Position numbers and translations under genes: made by a program
Shown here: piece by piece, positions 23,340 to 31,410 of the stretch
How positions within the stretch are numbered: the stretch's first letter is position 1
How the letters are laid out: each line of letters opens with the position of its first letter
The notes under the pieces: generated by a model
Database searches by the model: none
Told to the model about the DNA's origin: nothing
Seen by the model: the letters and a program-made list of their open reading frames with translations, nothing else
NCBI RefSeq assembly: GCF_000019085.1
Contig: NC_010321.1
Span: 62,001 to 126,000, forward strand
DNA from: Thermoanaerobacter pseudethanolicus ATCC 33223
GTDB taxonomy: Bacteria > Bacillota > Thermoanaerobacteria > Thermoanaerobacterales > Thermoanaerobacteraceae
Reading direction: 5' to 3'
DNA length: 64,000 nt

Positions 23340-23577
23340 TAGTAAAACTTAAGGTTTTAAGGGAGTGGAAAGGTCACAGAAGGGTCACAAAAAGGTCACA
23401 AAAAAGAGCAGAAGGAGAGCAAAAGAGTAGCAAAAAGGTTGCAAAAGAGATGCAAAAAGGAGTAGAAGAGGTTTAAAAAGAGCGGTAAAACAGCAGCAAA
23501 AGAGCAGTAAATTGAGAGAAAAGCGACAAAAAGAAGAGACAAAAAGGCGACAAAAAGGAGAGGAAAAGGGGTAAGGT
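23340..23577 (+). repeat. Purine-rich degenerate tandem repeat
   Basis: About 240 bases are almost only A and G on the + strand, interrupted by short YGCA or TCAC units, for example AAGGTCACAAAAAGGTCAC and GCAAAAGAGATGCAAAAAGG. The period is roughly 11-12 bases. A frame at 23258-23476 crosses it, but that product is a low-complexity Lys/Arg string and I do not call it. From 23578 to 24077 I see no gene. Segments at 23122-23195 and 23893-23960 share GTAGGGG, TATAAA and GAACCGGC. Confidence 0.5.
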
Positions 23578-24077
23578 GTCAAAGTAAATCAAAAAAATGT
23601 GTCCTTTATAGGCTTTGTAGTAGGCTATAGATTAAGTTTTGTAAGCTTTGTCATAGAAGCATTTTTTGACTTTTCGGACGCTATAAAAAAGGGCATAATG
23701 CAACAAAATGGAACAAAAAAGGCTTTTTTTAAACATGATGGAAGCCTTGTATTTCAAGGCTTTAGCAGTTACAGAAGGTTAAAAAATGTTTACTAACGTT
23801 AGCCTTTGAAGGGGCTTTAGAAACTTTACAAAATTTTACGAAATAGAGGTTTTTAAAAACAGCGTAAGGCTTGAAATATAAGGCTTTGAGGAAGTAGGGG
23901 GTATAAAATCTTGTATGTTTTCATAGCAGGAACCGGCAAGCGGGGTAGTGAACACATATTCGCAGGTTTTACTGTTTTTTTGGAAAAGGCTAATTTACCA
24001 CTTTAGAGTAGTATAATTAGACGAAATAGCAATTTAGTATAATAAGTTACAATAAGTCATAATAGATTATAAAACAC

Positions 24078-24248
24078 TTATACGTTTTTGTTTTCATTCA
24101 ATATCCGATTTAATTCACTTTCAGATATTCGCCATGTATCACCAAGCTTAATAGCTCTAATTTTCCCTTGTTTAATCCATTTATAAATAGTCATAGTATT
24201 TAGCTTTAGCTTTTCAGATACTTCTTTTACTGTAAAGTATTCTTCCAC
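24078..24248 (-). CDS. Excisionase-like HTH protein (reverse strand)
   Basis: A 56-residue frame starting at GTG 24248 with a strong GAGGTGAT site on the reverse strand. The product reads as a MerR/excisionase-type winged helix: 'YFTVKEVSEKLKLNTMTIYK', then 'GKIRAIKLGDTWRISESEL'. It diverges from the promoter at 24326-24354 that reads toward the integrase, so it is well placed to be the excisionase or the repressor of integration genes. Confidence 0.7.
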   Translation of the reverse strand: MEEYFTVKEVSEKLKLNTMTIYKWIKQGKIRAIKLGDTWRISESELNRILNENKNV

Positions 24249-24325
24249 GATAATCACCTCTTTTACAATAATAGCACAGGATATAATTTATATCAATAAA
24301 AACTAACAAAGTATATTAAAATAAA

Positions 24326-24354
24326 TTGACATGGTCGTTATATTACATTATAAT
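24326..24354 (+). promoter_or_regulatory. Consensus sigma-A promoter
   Basis: TTGACA (24326-24331) and TATAAT (24349-24354) are separated by exactly 17 bases. It reads toward the 120-residue gene and the integrase. A perfect consensus in an element usually implies tight repression. Confidence 0.75.
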
Positions 24355-24356
24355 AT

Positions 24357-24389
24357 AACTTAATAAAATATGTTTAAATTTATTAAGTT
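24357..24389. promoter_or_regulatory. Operator-like inverted repeat
   Basis: AACTTAATAAA (24357-24367) and TTTATTAAGTT (24379-24389) form a perfect 11-bp inverted repeat starting two bases after the -10 box. A second dyad, GTACGAA-A-TTCGTAC, lies near 24418-24432. A repressor bound here would block the promoter. Confidence 0.55.
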
Positions 24390-24488
24390 ATATGAGGAAA
24401 GTTAAAAGAAGAGTTTCGTACGAAATTCGTACAAAGTAGGAAGAAGAACATTAACCAAATTGATTAAAGTTGAAAGGAGAGAAGATTT

Positions 24489-24851
24489 ATGCCTTCTGAG
24501 GTATATGTAAAGCTTGAAATTGAGGAAGACCATTTAAAACGGTTATCTAACCTCTTAGAGAGGGATAAAACACATCTACAGGACAAAGAGAGGATTGCTT
24601 TGTTTCATATTCTATCAGGGAAAGATAGTCTCTATCAAAACATTGATAAGATTTACGATTTTAAAGACCACACAATAAAACCAGAATGTTTAGATGATGG
24701 CGAATGGACAAATGAAGATAGAAAACTAATTGCATTGGCATTTAATCTTTATAACAACTACAAAATAACACCTTTAGAGGTGTTTTCGGGACTGAGCAAA
24801 GATTCCTTTTTATTGGCATTGGCAGGCATTGTAGAAAGGATTTACAGTTGA
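24489..24851 (+). CDS. DUF6075-like protein
   Basis: The 120-residue protein resembles small proteins common in Firmicutes mobile elements (DUF6075 by recall): 'DKERIALFHILSGKDSLYQNIDKIYDFKDHTIKPECL' and 'RKLIALAFNLYNNY'. AAAGGAGAG precedes the ATG. It is the first gene after the consensus promoter and precedes the integrase. Function unknown. Confidence 0.6.
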   Translation: MPSEVYVKLEIEEDHLKRLSNLLERDKTHLQDKERIALFHILSGKDSLYQNIDKIYDFKDHTIKPECLDDGEWTNEDRKLIALAFNLYNNYKITPLEVFSGLSKDSFLLALAGIVERIYS

Positions 24852-24984
24852 TAAAAGGGGTTGCAATTTTGCAGCTCCCTTCCCTTAAATAACAAAAAGA
24901 GGTTAATTCAAGGTGAAGAAGGCTTTAGTATAAAAGATGTGAAACGAGCATTATAAAATAGGTCTATTTCAAGGAGGTTATGTT

Positions 24985-26196
24985 ATGGCAAGACAAAGAG
25001 GGTCAGTGAAAGAAATAATTAAGGGAAAGAAGTATAAGATAAGCTTTTATATTGGTACTGATGGTAATGGAAAAAGGAAATACTATATTGAAACAATCGA
25101 ATGTAAAAACAAAGCAGAAGCACAAAAATATTTAGCCAAAAAAATAGTAGAGTATGATACAGGGACATTGCCAATAGATGAAACTAATATTACGGTTAAG
25201 GATTATCTTAAAAAATGGCTTGAGACAAAAAAATCCTCTTTAGCACTCAAAACTTACAACGATTATGAACAAAAGATAAGATTGTATATCAATCCTGCTA
25301 TTGGGAACTATAAGCTTTTAAAATTAACACCTTTAATAATACAAAATATGTACAATAATATGTTAGAGCAGGGCCTATCAGCAAGAACTATAAGATATAC
25401 ACATACAGTTTTAAATGAAGCATTAAAGCAAGCTATTAAGTGGCAGATGTTAAGATATAACCCGTGTGATGGAACTACATTGCCGAAGCAGGCAAAAAAA
25501 GAGATGAAAGTTTTAACGCCAGAACAGGCTAAAAAGTTTTTAGAAGCTTGTGTTTATAACAGATGGGGGATATTATTTGAATTGCTACTTATAAGTGGTA
25601 TGAGACCAAGTGAAGCCTTAGGCCTTAAATGGGAAGATATAGACTGGAAAAATAATCGTATTGCAGTACAAAGGACTTTGACCAGAGTAAAAAACAATTG
25701 GCAATTAAAAGAACCAAAGACACCACAAAGCAGAAGAACAATTCCTTTACCAAGAGAAGTTATGAATGACTTAAAGGAGCATAGGAAACAACAGTCAAAG
25801 GAAAAGCTTAAGGCAAAAGAATATATCAATTATGATAAGGATAAGAATAAATTTAAACCAGAAGAATGGGAAGAAAAATTGAAAGACCCAAAGGTATATG
25901 TCGATTATGGACTTGTATTTGCTACTGAAACAGGAAGACCTCTTGACCTTGCAAATATTAATTATCAATATTTTAAACCTCTTCTAAAAAACGCAGGATT
26001 ACCAAATATAAGACTTTATGATTTAAGGCATACATGCGCTACACTTCTTTTATTAGCAGGTGAAAATCCTAAAGTAGTAAGTGAAAGATTGGGACATGCG
26101 AATATAACATTAACACTTGATACTTATAGCCATGTTTTACCTACTATGCAGGAAGAGGCTACACAAAAGTTAAAACAAATGCTATTTGGAAGTTAA
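24985..26196 (+). CDS. int: Tyrosine site-specific integrase of element 2
   Basis: The 403-residue protein has the phage-integrase layout: an N-terminal arm-binding domain (residues ~1-60), a SAM-like core-binding domain (~70-165) and a catalytic domain. Catalytic residues visible are Arg in 'SGMRPSEALGLKW' (about 207), the 'YDLRHTCATLLL' box (about 345-356), His in 'RLGHANITLT' (about 371) and Tyr in 'DTYSHVLP' (about 381). CAAGGAGG precedes the ATG. It lies next to the right tRNA-Thr repeat, so it should recombine the 46-bp sites. Confidence 0.9.
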   Translation: MARQRGSVKEIIKGKKYKISFYIGTDGNGKRKYYIETIECKNKAEAQKYLAKKIVEYDTGTLPIDETNITVKDYLKKWLETKKSSLALKTYNDYEQKIRLYINPAIGNYKLLKLTPLIIQNMYNNMLEQGLSARTIRYTHTVLNEALKQAIKWQMLRYNPCDGTTLPKQAKKEMKVLTPEQAKKFLEACVYNRWGILFELLLISGMRPSEALGLKWEDIDWKNNRIAVQRTLTRVKNNWQLKEPKTPQSRRTIPLPREVMNDLKEHRKQQSKEKLKAKEYINYDKDKNKFKPEEWEEKLKDPKVYVDYGLVFATETGRPLDLANINYQYFKPLLKNAGLPNIRLYDLRHTCATLLLLAGENPKVVSERLGHANITLTLDTYSHVLPTMQEEATQKLKQMLFGS

Positions 26197-26202
26197 TTTT
26201 TT

Positions 26203-26224
26203 TTGATTGCGAGTTGATTGCGAA
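26203..26224. repeat. Tandem 11-bp repeats, probable integrase arm sites (right)
   Basis: TTGATTGCGAG at 26203-26213 is followed by TTGATTGCGAA at 26214-26224, matching the doublet at 18650-18671. It lies between the integrase stop codon and the right attachment repeat. Confidence 0.6.
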
Positions 26225-26351
26225 CTGAAAAAAACTTAATGAATCTCAAGCAATTTAACATAATATTACAAATGGCTGAAATCCTTAATACATGCAGGTT
26301 GTAAGGACTTGTAACACCTAAAAGAACATCAACAAAAGTAGCTGTTATGGG

Positions 26352-26397
26352 ACTTGTAATCAGCAGGTTGAAGGTTCAAGTCCTTTCGCCAGCTCCA
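26352..26397 (+). repeat. Attachment site: 3' part of tRNA-Thr (TGT), copy 2
   Basis: Identical to 18557-18602, in the same orientation. The tRNA 5' half is again missing. It marks the right end of element 2 and the start of chromosome-like DNA. Confidence 0.85.
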
Positions 26398-26413
26398 TTT
26401 TTTTGTCAAAAGT

Positions 26414-26440
26414 CAAGGTTTTTAAGTACCTTGCTTTTTT
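26414..26440 (+). terminator. Rho-independent terminator after the right tRNA fragment
   Basis: CAAGGT (26414-26419) pairs with ACCTTG (26428-26433), followed by C and six T. It is probably the original chromosomal terminator of the tRNA-Thr gene. Confidence 0.55.
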
Positions 26441-26443
26441 ATT

Positions 26444-26587
26444 TTAGTGTTGGTGACAACAAAATGACAACATCTGATCTTTTCGATCTGTGAAGAGCTT
26501 ATTTGGTTTTTCAGCTGCTTCTCTTTGTATTTGATTTAGTATCATTTTCGGTGTTTTGGTATCTGGTGCTTCAAATATAGCTCTTAC
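26444..26587 (-). pseudogene. Remnant resembling a Mutator/IS256-type transposase
   Basis: The reverse strand is open for 47 codons. It starts with 'VRAIFEAPDTKTPKMILNQI', which resembles a conserved stretch of IS256/Mutator transposases. There is no start codon or ribosome site and the family's upstream and downstream domains are missing. It looks like a decayed insertion-sequence scrap beside the attachment site. The family call is from memory of the motif. Confidence 0.4.
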
Positions 26588-26645
26588 CTTCCATGTATTT
26601 TATCTTGACACTATCGGTTTGATGCTTAATAATACTAAAGGTAAA

Positions 26646-26747
26646 TCAATTGTGGTAAGTCTTGTCACCCATAGGCACTAAAATAATTGATAGTACCAAT
26701 GCTAGTGATAGGAACAGACTAAGTATTCGCTTGTTTCTAAAATTCAT
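26646..26747 (-). pseudogene. Truncated signal-peptide ORF
   Basis: A 33-codon reverse-strand frame starting at ATG 26747 encodes a basic N-terminus and a hydrophobic core ('ILSLFLSLALVLSIILVP'), then stops. It looks like the first part of a secreted protein cut off by the adjacent insertion-sequence remnant. No clear ribosome site is present. Confidence 0.35.
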
Positions 26748-26826
26748 TCGATGGAGTAGTAACCGATGGCCTTAAACCTTAACTGGAAATTTTATATACA
26801 ATGATATTATACGAGAGGTGATAATA

Positions 26827-27048
26827 ATGCCTAAAAAAAATGAAATTTGTGTTATAGATAGATTTGAAGGAGATTGGGCGGTCATAGAATGGAAAGATAA
26901 GATTTTTAATTTCCCCCGGGAATTACTTCCTAAGAAGGTAAATGAAGGAGACGTACTGATATTTAATGTGGATGTAGATAAAAGCGAAACAGAAAAGCGC
27001 AAAAAGGCTATTGAAGATTTGGCGAAGGACCTATTTAAAGATGAATAA
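26827..27048 (+). CDS. DUF3006 domain protein
   Basis: A 73-residue protein with the DUF3006 layout: 'VIDRFEGDWAVIEW', 'NFPRELLPKKVNEGDVLIFNV', and a charged C-terminal helix. ATG 26827 follows GAGAGGTG at suitable distance. DUF3006 proteins often sit beside ComEC/Rec2-like metallo-beta-lactamase hydrolases, as here. The function is unknown. Confidence 0.8.
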   Translation: MPKKNEICVIDRFEGDWAVIEWKDKIFNFPRELLPKKVNEGDVLIFNVDVDKSETEKRKKAIEDLAKDLFKDE

Positions 27049-27098
27049 AGATGGATAAATGTTAAAAAGGTGCATAATTTGAAGGAGAGGTTTTAGCT

Positions 27099-28055
27099 AT
27101 GTACAAGAAGAGATTACTGTTGCCCTTTATATTAATACTATTTGCATTTATATTGACAAATTATACAATATTTGACAATACCCTTACTCATGAAGTTCAA
27201 CAGGTTTTACAGGATGAAGGAATAAAAAAACAGCACGAAGCAGTTAAAAAATCCGCAACAGACAGTTTAACAGTAAATTATATAGACGTAGGACAAGGAG
27301 ACAGTATATTTATACAAACTCCATCAGGCAAGACGATGTTAATAGATGCAGGAACACCTGAAATGGGTAGCAAAGTTATAAAGTACATAAAAAGCCAGGG
27401 AATTAATAAAATTGACGTACTTATAGGTACCCACCCTCATAATGACCACATAGGAGGTATAGTGGAGATTATAAAAACCTTCAAAATAGGAAAGTTTTAT
27501 ATGCCTAAAGTAACCACTACAACGAGGACATTTGAAGAAGTTCTAAAGGCAGCAAAATCAAAAGGACTTTCGATAAACGTTGCAAAAACAGGAGTAGTAA
27601 TTGACCTTGGAGATGGTATAATTGCAAAAATGCTTGCGCCAAATAGTTCCCATTACGAGGACTTAAATAATTATAGTGCGGTAATAAAAATTACGTATGG
27701 TAATACCTCTTTTTTGTTTACAGGAGATGCTAGTGAACAATCTGAAAAGGAAATGCTAAGTAAAGGATATAATTTAAAAGCCGACGTCTTAAAAATTGGA
27801 CATCATGGCAGTTCTTCATCTTCTACTTGGGCATTTTTAAAGGCAGTACATCCTAAATATGCTGTTATATCTTGCGGTAAATACAATGACTATGGTCATC
27901 CCCACAAAGAAACAATGAAAAAGCTTAGGTCATTAGGAATAATAGTATATAGAACAGATGAATGTGGGACTGTAATTGCAGTAAGTGATGGCAAAACTAT
28001 AAATTTTAATGTAGAACCAGGTGATAATTTGTCGGGAAGTGAGATTAAAAGATAA
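27099..28055 (+). CDS. ComEC/Rec2-like secreted metallo-beta-lactamase-fold hydrolase
   Basis: After an N-terminal signal or anchor (about residues 5-25), the 318-residue protein has the MBL fold. 'YIDVGQGDSIFIQTPSGKTMLIDAG' leads to the metal motif 'THPHNDHIGG', then 'FTGDASEQSEKEM', 'KIGHHGSSSSS' and 'SCGKYNDYGHPH'. This is the extracellular hydrolase domain of ComEC as a separate protein. It may degrade DNA or phosphodiesters at the surface. GGAGAGG precedes the ATG. DUF3006 upstream is its usual neighbour. Confidence 0.8.
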   Translation: MYKKRLLLPFILILFAFILTNYTIFDNTLTHEVQQVLQDEGIKKQHEAVKKSATDSLTVNYIDVGQGDSIFIQTPSGKTMLIDAGTPEMGSKVIKYIKSQGINKIDVLIGTHPHNDHIGGIVEIIKTFKIGKFYMPKVTTTTRTFEEVLKAAKSKGLSINVAKTGVVIDLGDGIIAKMLAPNSSHYEDLNNYSAVIKITYGNTSFLFTGDASEQSEKEMLSKGYNLKADVLKIGHHGSSSSSTWAFLKAVHPKYAVISCGKYNDYGHPHKETMKKLRSLGIIVYRTDECGTVIAVSDGKTINFNVEPGDNLSGSEIKR

Positions 28056-28141
28056 TTTACTTTAATACATTGCATTTATAAAGTGATATGATATAATAAA
28101 AGCATTGAAACCAGTTGAAATAAATTTTTAGGAGGATTATT

Positions 28142-29389
28142 ATGGCTACAGTAAAACCCTTTAAGGCAATAAGGCCTGTACCAGGATTGGCAGATAAAAT
28201 AGCGTCCTTGCCTTATGACGTCGTAAATACCGAAGAAGCGAGGAATTTGGCGAAAGATAATCCTTATTCATTTCTTCATGTGGATAGAGCAGAAATAGAT
28301 TTAGCTCCATCTATAAATCCTTACGATGAAATAGTTTATGAAAAAGCGAGAGAAAATTTTGACAGAATGCTTAAAAAAGGACTGTTAATAAAAGATAATG
28401 AGGAGAACTGTTACATCTATAGAGAAATAATGAACGGCAGGAGTCAAGTGGGATTGGTAGCGACTGTTTCGATTGATGAGTATTTAGAAGGAATAATTAA
28501 AAAGCATGAGCTTACTCTGCCGGAGAAAGAACAGGATAGAATAAATCACATGGATTACTGTGATGCTCACACGAGTCCAGTTTTTTTAACGTACAAAGCC
28601 AATCAAGAGCTTAAAAAGTTGTTAAATAGCTGGATGGAGAGCAAAAATCCTATATATGATTTTACATCAGAGGATGAAATAAGACATACAGTATGGATTA
28701 TAGATGACAAATCCTTAATAAATAAAATTACTTCTGTTTTTAAGGCAATAGACTATCTTTACATTGCAGATGGACATCATCGGGCTGCTGCTTCTGTAAA
28801 AGTAGGCTTAAAGAGGCGAGAACAAAATCCTGATTATAAAGGAGATGAGGAGTTTAACTATTTTTTAGCAGTGTTAGTGCCCCATGATGAAGTTTATATC
28901 ATGCCTTATAATAGGGTGGTAAAAGATTTAAACGGCTATTCTGAAAGTGAATTTATTGAGAAGATAAAAGAGAAATTTGAAGTAGAGAAATGTAATGAAG
29001 GCCAGCCTTTCAATCCTTCGCAAAAGCACACTTTTGGCATGTATCTATCAGGGAAGTGGTACAAACTTACTGCCAAAGGAGGTACTTTTAACCCATCGGA
29101 TCCGATAGAAAGTTTGGATGTGTCCATCTTACAAAAAAATCTGTTAGATCCTATTTTGGGGATAAAAGATCCGAGAACTGATAAAAGGATTGATTTTGTA
29201 GGAGGAATTAGAGGCTTAGAAGAATTAGAAAGAAGAGTTAAGGAAGACATGAAAGTGGCTTTTTCTATGCATCCGACAACAGTTGAAGATTTAATTGCTG
29301 TTGCCGATGCGAGAATGATAATGCCTCCTAAGTCTACCTGGTTTGAGCCTAAACTAAGAAGCGGATTATTTATTCATGAATTGAGATAA
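28142..29389 (+). CDS. DUF1015 family protein
   Basis: The 415-residue protein is of typical DUF1015 length and begins with the family signature 'KPFKAIRPVPGLADKIASLPYDVV'. It also carries 'YIADGHHRAAAS' and ends with 'ARMIMPPKSTWFEPKLRSGL'. Relatives are often linked with serine metabolism genes in clostridia, but no biochemical role is established to my knowledge. A TATAAT box near 28092 and AGGAGG before the ATG support the start. A terminator follows at 29388-29420. Confidence 0.85.
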   Translation: MATVKPFKAIRPVPGLADKIASLPYDVVNTEEARNLAKDNPYSFLHVDRAEIDLAPSINPYDEIVYEKARENFDRMLKKGLLIKDNEENCYIYREIMNGRSQVGLVATVSIDEYLEGIIKKHELTLPEKEQDRINHMDYCDAHTSPVFLTYKANQELKKLLNSWMESKNPIYDFTSEDEIRHTVWIIDDKSLINKITSVFKAIDYLYIADGHHRAAASVKVGLKRREQNPDYKGDEEFNYFLAVLVPHDEVYIMPYNRVVKDLNGYSESEFIEKIKEKFEVEKCNEGQPFNPSQKHTFGMYLSGKWYKLTAKGGTFNPSDPIESLDVSILQKNLLDPILGIKDPRTDKRIDFVGGIRGLEELERRVKEDMKVAFSMHPTTVEDLIAVADARMIMPPKSTWFEPKLRSGLFIHELR

Positions 29390-29420
29390 AAGCACCTTTT
29401 CTTTTTTAAGGTGCTTTTTA
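29388..29420 (+). terminator. Rho-independent terminator, insertion site of the intron
   Basis: AAAAGCACCTT (29388-29398) pairs with AAGGTGCTTTT (29408-29418). The group II intron begins two bases after the T-run, as is typical for class C introns that home behind terminator hairpins. Confidence 0.85.
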
Positions 29421-29421
29421 T

Positions 29422-31333
29422 GTGCGCCCGGCATGGGCGATAGCTAGGCGGTGAAAGTCCGCTGTGGGCTTGGTAGTGGGAACCACTAGCCAAAAGCAAG
29501 GGTGTCCATCGTGAGGTGGAATCTGAAGGAAGCTTAAGGCAAAATCTCGGTCTGATGAACAAGAACCAGATAAGAGGCTGAATTGGGATGGATGAGTTTG
29601 CGTAACAAAACGAAGTCCAACACTACCCGAATCCCATACAGTAAATCTGGCAGATATATGAGATGAAAGTTATCGTTCTTACCCGGGGAGGTCTCAAGGA
29701 CAAGTCACTAAAGTGAACTCTGAAGTGACAACCCATACAGTGATGTATGGTTGAACCTTGAGAAGTCAGCAGAGGTCATAGTACTTATCTAGTCATGAAT
29801 AGATAAGGAAGGGCCGAACGTTAGGAGGTTTTGGAAATCTTATGGACTCGAAAGATATGCAGAGACTGCAGACAACTCAACAAAGAGGCTATCCGTTGAA
29901 TAGAGAAATGGAATTTCAAAAGACAACGGAAGTGCATAGTATATCATCGGCGTCAAAAGATAGAAGAAACGATGTACAAAGATATACCAGCAAGATGCTT
30001 GAAATGATAGTAGAACGAGGAAACATGAGAGCAGCATACAAGCGCGTTGTTGCAAATAAAGGAAGCCATGGAGTCGATGGGATGGAAGTAGATGAACTTC
30101 TACCGTATCTCAAAGAAAACTGGGCAACCATAAAACAACAACTGCTGGAGGGGAAATACAAACCACAACCAGTGCGAAGAGTAGAAATTTCCAAACCAGA
30201 TGGAGGAGTAAGACTACTAGGAATACCTACAGCACTAGATAGGCTAATACAACAAGCAATAGCCCAAATACTAAATAGAGTCTACAACCATACATTTTCT
30301 GATAGCAGTTATGGATTTAGACCAGGACGCAGTGCAAAAGACGCAATAAAAGCCGCAGAAGCATATATAAATGAAGGATATACATGGGTTGTAGATATGG
30401 ACTTAGAAAAGTTCTTTGACAGAGTAAACCACGACATAATAATGTCCAAACTAGAAAAGCGGATAGGAGACAAAAGAGTACTAAAGTTAATAAGAAGATA
30501 CTTAGAATCAGGAGTAATGATAAACGGAATCAAAGTATCAACAGAAGAAGGAACACCCCAAGGAGGGCCATTAAGTCCCCTATTAGCAAACATAATGTTG
30601 GACGAACTAGACAAAGAACTTGAAAAGAGAGGACACAAATTCTGTCGGTACGCAGATGACTGCAACATATATGTAAAAAGCAGGTCTGCAGGAAACAGAG
30701 TAATGAAGAGCATAAAGAAATTCATAGAAAGCAAATTAAAATTAAAAATCAATGAAGCAAAAAGTGCTGTAGATAGACCATGGAGAAGAAAATTTCTTGG
30801 ATTTTCATTCTACACAAAAGAAAACGAAGTAAGAATAAGAATCCATGAAAAATCCATCAAAAGGTTTAAGGAAAAAGTAAGAGAAATAACCAATCGGAAC
30901 AAGGGAATAAGCATGGAAAACAGAATAAAAAGACTAAATCAAATAACAACAGGATGGGTCAACTATTTTGGATTAGCAGACGCGAAAAGCATAATGAAAA
31001 CCCTTGACGAATGGATAAGGCGAAGACTAAGGGCATGTATATGGAAACAATGGAAGAAGATAAAAACGAAGCATGATAACCTAGTAAAACTAGGAGTAGA
31101 AGAACAAAAAGCCTGGGAATACGCCAATACAAGGAAAGGCTACTGGAGAATATCCAATAGCCCAATCCTAAATAAGACTCTTACAAATAAATACTTTGAA
31201 AGCATAGGTTATAAGAGTTTATCCCAAAGATATCTAATTGTACACAATTCCTAATGAACCGCCGTATACCGAACGGTACGTACGGTGGTGTGAGAGGACG
31301 CTGAATAAAATAATTATTCAGCTCCTACTCGAT
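29422..31333 (+). mobile_element. Group IIC intron with intron-encoded protein
   Basis: The 5' end GTGCGCCCGG opens a structured region of about 420 bases (domains I-IV part) before the reverse transcriptase gene. The 3' end has a domain V-like hairpin (about 31256-31300, with GCCGTATACCG and CGGTACGTACGGTGG strands), a domain VI hairpin (GCTGAATAA/TTATTCAGC) and the boundary CTACTCGAT. It lies directly behind a terminator, the usual class C site. All parts seem present, so it may be active. Confidence 0.85.
29842..31254 (+). CDS. ltrA: Group II intron reverse transcriptase/maturase
   Basis: The 470-residue protein has reverse transcriptase blocks in order: 'GSHGVDGMEVDELLPYL', 'PDGGVRLLGIPTALDRLIQQA', 'SYGFRPGRSAKDAI', 'WVVDMDLEKFFDRVNHD', 'GTPQGGPLSPLLANI' and the catalytic 'CRYADDCNIYV'. 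The maturase X domain follows, with 'RIKRLNQITTGWVNYFG'. No HNH endonuclease domain is seen, as usual for class C. It helps splice the intron and reverse-transcribes it into terminator sites. Confidence 0.9.
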   Translation: MDSKDMQRLQTTQQRGYPLNREMEFQKTTEVHSISSASKDRRNDVQRYTSKMLEMIVERGNMRAAYKRVVANKGSHGVDGMEVDELLPYLKENWATIKQQLLEGKYKPQPVRRVEISKPDGGVRLLGIPTALDRLIQQAIAQILNRVYNHTFSDSSYGFRPGRSAKDAIKAAEAYINEGYTWVVDMDLEKFFDRVNHDIIMSKLEKRIGDKRVLKLIRRYLESGVMINGIKVSTEEGTPQGGPLSPLLANIMLDELDKELEKRGHKFCRYADDCNIYVKSRSAGNRVMKSIKKFIESKLKLKINEAKSAVDRPWRRKFLGFSFYTKENEVRIRIHEKSIKRFKEKVREITNRNKGISMENRIKRLNQITTGWVNYFGLADAKSIMKTLDEWIRRRLRACIWKQWKKIKTKHDNLVKLGVEEQKAWEYANTRKGYWRISNSPILNKTLTNKYFESIGYKSLSQRYLIVHNS

Positions 31334-31410
31334 TTTTTAAGTGAAAAAGTTCTATTATTTAAAAATTTGTACTAATATATATTGAAGGATAATTTAGGGG
31401 AGCTGGTTAT

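Larger units (their letters stand above)
18557..26397. mobile_element. Integrative element 2 at tRNA-Thr (about 7.8 kb)
   Basis: It is bounded by the 46-bp tRNA-Thr 3' repeats and carries a tyrosine integrase next to the right repeat. It also has excisionase-like HTH genes on both strands, a CHC2 primase and a DUF3987-type helicase. There are no capsid, packaging, relaxase or secretion genes. This is the content of a small satellite-like or mobilisable integrative element with its own replication module. Which helper would move it is not visible. Confidence 0.8.

Noticed and set aside
23258-23476. 72-codon Lys/Arg-rich frame
   Set aside because: Most of it is the purine-rich tandem repeat; AAAGGTG upstream is weak support and the product has no folded-protein pattern.
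23599-23796. 65-codon frame in element 2
   Set aside because: No ribosome site and no recognisable domain; hydrophobic content alone is not enough.
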